Position numbers and translations under genes: made by a program
Notes under the pieces: generated by a model
The model's input: the letters and a program-made list of their open reading frames with translations, nothing else
Told to the model about the DNA's origin: nothing
Databases searched by the model: none
Part shown: positions 61,001-64,000 of the stretch, piece after piece
Layout: every line of letters begins with the position of its first letter
How positions within the stretch are numbered: position 1 is the stretch's first letter
Assembly: GCA_038380795.1 (NCBI GenBank)
Contig: CM076259.1
Location: 76,639,724 to 76,703,723, forward strand
DNA length: 64,000 nt
Source of the DNA: Pyrocephalus nanus
Taxonomy: Eukaryota > Chordata > Aves > Passeriformes > Tyrannidae
Reading direction: 5' to 3'

Positions 61001-62917
61001 CTAAACTTTATAGTAACCATGCAGAATTAGGTTTTTACAGTTATGTGATTACAGTTAATTATCAATCGCAAAGAATACTTGCAGTCGAAATATCCACGCT
61101 ATCTTTCATTATACATCCCTCTGTAAAGGAATACACTACTTAGAAATAACAACTCTGAGTTTATGAAGAAGCTCTGTTGGGTACATTAATTTAAACTCAA
61201 ATTACTATCTGTCTACCACACTCTTCAGCTGTTTAGTTCTGTAAACGCAATCTTAACTTCTCAAGGCTTTCTATCCATTCTAAACAGAATGAACAGAAAG
61301 GAAAAAAAGAGCAAAGGATAAGAGATGCAGAATTAGAGACAAGGTATGGAACTACTACGTTATTTTGGTGCCTGAAGGAAAAGAAGGTGCCTTGACATTC
61401 CAGAAAATAGGTTTGAGGATGCTGTTTGGATTTTCTACTCAAAGTCCACCAAGCTAAATGGACCCAAGTCAACTTACAGGGTGCTGAAGATGTAGAATGT
61501 CATGATGTAAGTTTGGTGTTGAGTGCCCTTCTCCCAAAATTCAACTGCTTCCTAAGAGGAAGTTACTTCACTTCTGACTGTTTATTAGTATTAATGATGC
61601 ATGAGAAAGATGAAACCACAGTGTGATTATAAAATATCATGCTAATTTTGTAGAAGTTATAATTAGAAAAAATTTAATTTGCTCATAAAAACAAAACTAA
61701 AGTGCTGAAATAGCTAGGATAGAAGTGAAGGATATCCCAGATTATTTTTTTTAAAGTAATCTTTTAAGTGAAAACACACTTTCAGATGGATGAATATACA
61801 TTATCAAATTTATCCAAGTATTTTTAGGAAATGTATTTCCCCAAAACTTAAAACATGACATTATTTGAGTTTTTTAGGCACAGAGAACAGTAATAATAAT
61901 TTATAAAATAACACTGCATATTTAGCTATGGGGGAGTTGACACCAAAAAAGCCAACAATTCTTCTGTGCTTCATCAACAGAAATGCTTTCTGTGTGTTTC
62001 TTAGAGATATTTCAGTTGCATCTCAGAAGCATTTAGGATGCACAAAAGGAACTGAAGTCACAATTTCAAGAGAGTTTCCAGTAAAGAGATGCCTGCATAG
62101 TATCTCTTTCTTTCTAATGGGAGAGCAATAAATAGAAAATAGAAAAGAGTAAAGGAGTAGTCTGTATAGATTTTATTTACAATGTAAGATATTGACAATC
62201 ATTTAACAAGTACTAAATATTGAATGCAACATTTTATTTTTAAATCACAGTTCATCTACAGACACACTGTAATTAAGCCTATTGGTCCCAGAATATATAT
62301 ATAAGAAACAACAAAATTACTATACTTTTATTTGAATATTAAGAATTAAGACTATAAGACAACTTAATATTTATAAAAAATGTGGTGTTTTAGAGCTTGA
62401 AATACTAACCTAGATAATGTAATTTATATACATTTATTTATGTGGTATAATATAGGTATCTTCAGGATCAAAATTTATTCTTAAATATAATAAATAATAA
62501 ATCAGATATTAAACCATTTAGAGAATTTTTTCAGATTAAAGCAGCTGTGGGAATACACTACAAAGCACTACAATACATACAAAGCAGCTTCAGTGGAATA
62601 GAGCTGATGAAATAGGAGTAAAACAAACTGAAAAACCCCAAAGGCAAACATTCATACCATTCTCTATCTACAGGCTGAATAAGTGGGAAATTATTATAAT
62701 GCATTTTCTTTAGCCTGAAACTGAAGTTCCAGGAAGTAAAAAATTCCTACAAGAAGACTGAGAGATGAATTAATGTCTTTCTTACCCTGCCATTGCTCAT
62801 AACAGCCATTTGCCCAGGAAGCAGTTTAAGAACCTCCTGGCAGAACATCTGGTGAGTTTTAATTAAATCCAGTCCTAAAGTGTTGTACTTCTTCTCAAAA
62901 GTATTGCCATCCATTCC
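31058..62917 (-). CDS. UGGT2: UGGT2 spliced coding region, last 18 exons (5' partial)
   Basis: UDP-glucose:glycoprotein glucosyltransferase, the ER-lumenal folding sensor that adds glucose back to high-mannose N-glycans of misfolded glycoproteins so that calnexin/calreticulin rebind them. Exons on the - strand are 62786..62917, 60723..60850, 59125..59220, 57312..57414, 52480..52559, 51074..51263, 50089..50247, 48856..48941, 44556..44646, 42823..42908, 39469..39567, 38682..38766, 38058..38240, 36641..36801, 36244..36358, 33107..33223, 31949..32093 and 31058..31080. They total 2079 nt, which is 692 residues plus stop, about the C-terminal 45% of a roughly 1500-residue protein. The GT24 domain starts near [17 protein letters not shown] and contains the catalytic DAD motif (IIFVDADQ) and SNLDQDLPNN. 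The HDEL ending and the DNAJC3 neighbour favour UGGT2 over UGGT1, which ends REEL. No disabling mutation was seen. Confidence 0.95.
31081..31948 (-). other. UGGT2: UGGT2 last intron
   Basis: Intron of 0.87 kb. If retained, translation from the upstream exon would add 11 codons and stop at 31914-31916, losing HDEL. It contains GT-rich low-complexity sequence near 31415-31460. No gene seen. Confidence 0.85.
31949..32093 (-). CDS. UGGT2: UGGT2 penultimate exon
   Basis: Reads [20 protein letters not shown], then [20 protein letters not shown], then NPTSLFQK, with one base of Val. This is the end of the GT24 domain plus a charged helical tail. The acceptor is ctttcag and the donor gtaact. Confidence 0.95.
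32094..33106 (-). other. UGGT2: UGGT2 intron
   Basis: Intron of 1.01 kb, AT-rich. No element recognised. Confidence 0.85.
33107..33223 (-). CDS. UGGT2: UGGT2 exon, GT24 domain
   Basis: A 39-codon exon, phase 0 at both ends: [20 protein letters not shown], then [19 protein letters not shown]. It is almost identical to mammalian UGGTs. The WCETWC cysteines are invariant in the family. Confidence 0.96.
33745..33772 (-). repeat. Poly(A) tract (A28 on - strand)
   Basis: Uninterrupted run of 28 T on the + strand, i.e. A28 on the - strand, followed there by a further A8 after GG. It may be the tail of a retroposed sequence at 33773 to about 33890. Confidence 0.85.
34273..34303. repeat. Short tandem duplication (17-bp period)
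   Basis: ACAATTCCTGAGTT occurs at 34273-34286 and again at 34290-34303, separated by three bases. Confidence 0.85.
36244..36358 (-). CDS. UGGT2: UGGT2 exon, GT24 domain
   Basis: Completes a Ser codon and reads [20 protein letters not shown], then [18 protein letters not shown]. It ends in phase 0, running into DLPNN of the next exon. This is a strongly conserved part of the catalytic domain. Confidence 0.96.
36359..36640 (-). other. UGGT2: UGGT2 intron (0.28 kb)
   Basis: Short intron, gtagga to tttcag. Nothing seen in it. Confidence 0.9.
36641..36801 (-). CDS. UGGT2: UGGT2 exon, GT24 domain
   Basis: Reads [20 protein letters not shown], then [20 protein letters not shown], then [13 protein letters not shown], with two bases of Ser. 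It follows directly after the DAD motif exon. The PYGYTPFC and FWKSGYW signatures are typical of the UGGT catalytic core. Confidence 0.96.
36802..38057 (-). other. UGGT2: UGGT2 intron
   Basis: Intron of 1.26 kb. AT-rich, no element recognised. Confidence 0.85.
38058..38240 (-). CDS. UGGT2: UGGT2 exon carrying the catalytic DAD motif
   Basis: A 61-codon exon, phase 0 at both ends. It starts [20 protein letters not shown] and passes through [20 protein letters not shown]. It ends [21 protein letters not shown], whose DAD is the DxD metal and UDP-glucose binding site required for glucosyl transfer. Confidence 0.97.
38241..38681 (-). other. UGGT2: UGGT2 intron
   Basis: Intron of 0.44 kb, AT-rich. 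Nothing notable. Confidence 0.88.
38682..38766 (-). CDS. UGGT2: UGGT2 exon, GT24 domain start
   Basis: Completes Arg and reads [20 protein letters not shown], then NYLSPTFK. It ends in phase 0. This is the N-terminal Rossmann-like part of the GT-A fold. Confidence 0.96.
38767..39468 (-). other. UGGT2: UGGT2 intron
   Basis: Intron of 0.70 kb, AT-rich. No element recognised. Confidence 0.86.
39469..39567 (-). CDS. UGGT2: UGGT2 exon, linker and GT24 start
   Basis: Completes Arg and reads [20 protein letters not shown], then [12 protein letters not shown], with two bases of Arg. The acceptor must be the upstream TTCTTAG. A second AG eight bases further in (edge 39559) looks normal but breaks frame with the preceding exon and leads to a quick stop. 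The N-terminal half is the variable linker before the catalytic domain. Confidence 0.93.
40735..40767. repeat. Perfect 14-bp inverted repeat, 5-nt loop
   Basis: TGTGAATAATCTTT (40735-40748) and its exact complement AAAGATTATTCACA (40754-40767) flank TTGAG. It would form a stable hairpin in UGGT2 pre-mRNA. I see no strong pairing beyond the 14 bp, so a standard microRNA precursor is not supported. Confidence 0.9.
41771..42013 (+). mobile_element. CR1 LINE, 3'-end fragment
   Basis: Contains TTAGGAAGAAATTCTTTACT, GCAACAGGCTGCCCACAGAG, TGGGACTAGATGATCTTTAG and the terminal repeat ATTCTATGATTCTATGA. It is the most intact CR1 3' end here and lies antisense within a UGGT2 intron. 5'-truncated, non-coding. 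Confidence 0.93.
42511..42540. repeat. 15-bp perfect tandem duplication
   Basis: CTGAGTACCACATAA occurs twice without a gap (42511-42525 and 42526-42540), followed by CTG. Recent slippage or a templated duplication. Confidence 0.9.
42823..42908 (-). CDS. UGGT2: UGGT2 exon, linker
   Basis: Starts in phase 0 and reads [20 protein letters not shown], then YGNLESLT, with two bases of Arg. It encodes the acidic linker between the beta-sandwich region and the glucosyltransferase domain. VQKK..DK.NEDLL is conserved in UGGTs. Confidence 0.93.
42909..44555 (-). other. UGGT2: UGGT2 intron
   Basis: Intron of 1.65 kb, AT-rich. No element recognised. Confidence 0.84.
44556..44646 (-). CDS. UGGT2: UGGT2 exon, beta-sandwich end (donor uncertain)
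   Basis: Completes Ser and reads [20 protein letters not shown], then [10 protein letters not shown]. Frame with the next exon (VQKK) requires donor TAT|GTATTT, giving left edge 44556. The stronger-looking donor GTATGT four bases earlier (edge 44560) would shift the frame. The exon itself is secure. The exact left edge is chosen by phase. Confidence 0.82.
44647..48855 (-). other. UGGT2: UGGT2 intron (4.2 kb)
   Basis: AT-rich intron with a short TA microsatellite near 46500-46520 and A-rich low-complexity sequence at 47514-47560 and 47802-47818. Near-repeats of GCATGTAATTATTA occur around 47107-47140. No gene recognised. Confidence 0.8.
48856..48941 (-). CDS. UGGT2: UGGT2 exon
   Basis: Reads [20 protein letters not shown], then SEEIYQVF, with two bases of Ser, donor gtaagt. 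GYFQLKA.PGAW.LRLR.G.S is a hallmark of the UGGT beta-sandwich preceding the catalytic domain. Confidence 0.95.
48942..50088 (-). other. UGGT2: UGGT2 intron
   Basis: Intron of 1.15 kb. Nothing notable seen. Confidence 0.85.
50089..50247 (-). CDS. UGGT2: UGGT2 exon
   Basis: A 53-codon exon, phase 0 at both ends: [20 protein letters not shown], then [20 protein letters not shown], then [21 protein letters not shown] and [11 protein letters not shown] are conserved in the family. Confidence 0.96.
50248..51073 (-). other. UGGT2: UGGT2 intron
   Basis: Intron of 0.83 kb. A 115-codon open frame on the gene strand (50700-51047) is T-rich and hydrophobic by composition. I do not regard it as coding. 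Confidence 0.84.
51074..51263 (-). CDS. UGGT2: UGGT2 exon
   Basis: Completes Ser and reads [20 protein letters not shown], then [20 protein letters not shown], then [20 protein letters not shown] and [12 protein letters not shown] and TLNM.TPESW are UGGT signatures. It contains an NSS sequon. Ends in phase 0. Confidence 0.96.
51264..52479 (-). other. UGGT2: UGGT2 intron
   Basis: Intron of 1.22 kb. No element recognised. Confidence 0.85.
52480..52559 (-). CDS. UGGT2: UGGT2 exon
   Basis: Reads [20 protein letters not shown], then SELPLK, with two bases of Ser that join FYRFVLEP of the next exon. Acceptor ctgtag and donor gtaagt. Confidence 0.95.
52560..57311 (-). other. UGGT2: UGGT2 intron (4.8 kb)
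   Basis: The longest UGGT2 intron here. It holds a T16 run (53127-53142), an A-run near 55620, and an extremely AT-rich stretch at 55941-56065. A + strand open frame at 56071-56376 has no family resemblance. The flanking exons join in phase and match other UGGTs without a gap, so no missing exon is expected. Confidence 0.82.
55941..56065. repeat. AT-only low-complexity stretch
   Basis: About 125 bases almost entirely of A and T (runs such as TTTAAAATATAAAAATATAA). Likely a decayed microsatellite. Confidence 0.85.
57312..57414 (-). CDS. UGGT2: UGGT2 exon, thioredoxin-like region
   Basis: Completes Ser and reads [20 protein letters not shown], then [14 protein letters not shown], donor gtaaga. 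[10 protein letters not shown] is invariant in UGGTs. A GT nine bases further on is not used because only 57312 joins in phase to VLKDVINMK. Confidence 0.94.
57415..59124 (-). other. UGGT2: UGGT2 intron
   Basis: Intron of 1.71 kb with an A18 run on the + strand (57803-57820). No gene recognised. Confidence 0.84.
59125..59220 (-). CDS. UGGT2: UGGT2 exon
   Basis: Completes Ser and reads [20 protein letters not shown], then [11 protein letters not shown], with two bases of Ser. [13 protein letters not shown] is conserved. The second half is variable in the family. Confidence 0.94.
59221..60722 (-). other. UGGT2: UGGT2 intron
   Basis: Intron of 1.50 kb containing a (TA)12 microsatellite at 60569-60592. 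Nothing else supported. Confidence 0.85.
60569..60592. repeat. (TA)12 microsatellite
   Basis: Twelve perfect TA units in a UGGT2 intron. Potentially polymorphic. Confidence 0.93.
60723..60850 (-). CDS. UGGT2: UGGT2 exon
   Basis: Reads [20 protein letters not shown], then [20 protein letters not shown] and SK, with two bases of Ser. GPLDE..F.AEDF.LLEK is a UGGT signature in the last thioredoxin-like domain. Confidence 0.96.
60851..62785 (-). other. UGGT2: UGGT2 intron
   Basis: Intron of 1.94 kb, AT-rich, especially 62150-62530. No element recognised. Confidence 0.84.
62786..62917 (-). CDS. UGGT2: UGGT2 exon, most 5' in window
   Basis: A 44-codon exon, phase 0 at both ends: [20 protein letters not shown], then [20 protein letters not shown] and SNGR. 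FEKKYNT.G.D....HQ.FC..VL.L.PG is conserved in UGGTs. The preceding exons must lie beyond 64000. Confidence 0.95.
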
Positions 62918-64000
62918 CTAAAGCAAAGGTAAAGCACAAGATGGTGGAATGATTCAGCAAAAATAAATTTTGTAACAGATGAGGTAATCAAAGATTTTCT
63001 TTAAGTTATGTGGTAATGAGAAATCCAAGTAAAACAACCTCAACTTCAGTGCAAGTACACAGCTGTTGGTGTGGAGCCAAGGTCTCACAATTAGCTAGGG
63101 TGCTGTTTTTACCCTGGGGCAACTCTGAATAACCATGAGAGGAAAGCTGAGCCTGAGGGTAAGCACTTTTTCCACAATCCAGCACACAGCTGCATGAAAA
63201 ATAACATTTTCTGTTAACAACTGAAATGTATTCTCACTTACAGGAAAAAGATGTACAAAAAAATCCATAATACCCCAGAAACCTAACAGTCATTCTAACG
63301 TGGCCACTGGATACAACTTGCATAAGTTTTGGGGAAGCCAACACCATTCAATAAGACACGCAACAAATCCATGTTCAAAGTGGGAAAAAAAAGTCAAAAC
63401 TTACACTGGCACTGTGCCTTACCTGTCAAAATTATCACGCTGTATTAAACTGTCCTGATATGTATTTCTTCACTAGTAATATGCAGACCAAGCACATAGA
63501 TTCATTCTGATACAATTAAGGTATCAGAATAAAAATCCCCCAAAAATTAGTAACATGCCTGCTTGATTAACTACCTTTATGTCTTTCGGAATTTATTAAA
63601 GAAATAAAAGCATGACTCAAAGCAACTAATTAATTTTCCAGTATGTTGCCATAGAGTTCTCTTAGTCTTGCGACACCTCCTATTTAAAAAGACTACTTTT
63701 AGCTCCTTCTGAAACAAAACCTGTAGGCAGCAGCTGTTATTTGATAACTCAGCTCCACTCTACATGAGAAATTTGAAATCAGCAACATATATATTTTAAA
63801 GCAATGAACTTGCATAAAAACACAGCAGAAAATGTTGGCCAGAACTGTATAATGCTTATTAATCACTTTCAGTCTGTGCCTATTACTGCTCACAACCACA
63901 GCAGCAGTAAAAAGTTACTTCTGAAGTCTTAATTCTTGAAAAACATTAATATTGTAATTTTAACTCAGAGCTATTAAAAAAAAATCAACAATAAAAAATA
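62918..64000 (-). other. UGGT2: UGGT2 intron, partial
   Basis: I could not find a further UGGT2 exon in the last 1.08 kb, so it appears to be the 3' part of the next intron. No repeat family recognised. Confidence 0.75.

Noticed and set aside
1..64000. CRISPR arrays, operons, prophage or other bacterial systems
   Set aside because: The window is vertebrate nuclear DNA with spliced genes. No spaced repeat arrays or bacterial gene layout are present.
1..64000. tRNA, rRNA or other classical RNA genes
   Set aside because: I noticed no A-box/B-box pairs, cloverleaf or rRNA segments while reading. A covariance-model scan was not possible here.

Overview
The window is a vertebrate nuclear locus, almost certainly from a bird. 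It has small exons with GT-AG splice sites, introns of 0.3 to 9 kb, AT-rich sequence between genes, and several 3'-end fragments of CR1 retrotransposons, the LINE family typical of birds. I could not fix the species. Two protein-coding genes converge tail to tail, and I reconstructed both exon by exon with splice phases that agree throughout.

Left part (1 to about 27.2 kb, + strand): DNAJC3 (P58IPK/ERdj6), the ER-lumenal TPR and J-domain co-chaperone. Eleven coding exons run from 60 to the stop codon at 24291. They encode 476 residues plus a split codon. With the usual 28-residue first-exon segment (signal peptide, outside the window) this gives 504 residues, the normal family length. The stop is followed by a probable long 3' UTR with several polyadenylation signals, two Pumilio-type motifs and an AU-rich nonamer.

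Middle (about 27.2 to 30.3 kb): the convergent intergenic region. It contains a CR1 fragment and no gene that I can support.

Right part (about 30.3 to 64 kb, - strand): the 3' half of UGGT2, a UDP-glucose:glycoprotein glucosyltransferase. Eighteen exons (62917 down to the stop at 31058) encode the C-terminal 692 residues: the last thioredoxin-like/beta-sandwich part and the whole GT24 catalytic domain with its DAD metal-binding motif. The protein ends in an HDEL ER-retrieval signal carried on a separate 23-nt coding segment. The upstream exons lie beyond 64000.

Both products work in ER protein-folding quality control. DNAJC3 delivers unfolded clients to BiP, and UGGT2 re-glucosylates misfolded N-glycoproteins for another calnexin/calreticulin cycle. 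The same convergent pair is known from mammals, so this is conserved synteny. I found no undescribed system. The observations worth checking are local: perfect intronic hairpins, splice-site ambiguities, an intron-retention route to an HDEL-less UGGT2, 3' UTR motifs and a possible poly(A)-tailed insertion.
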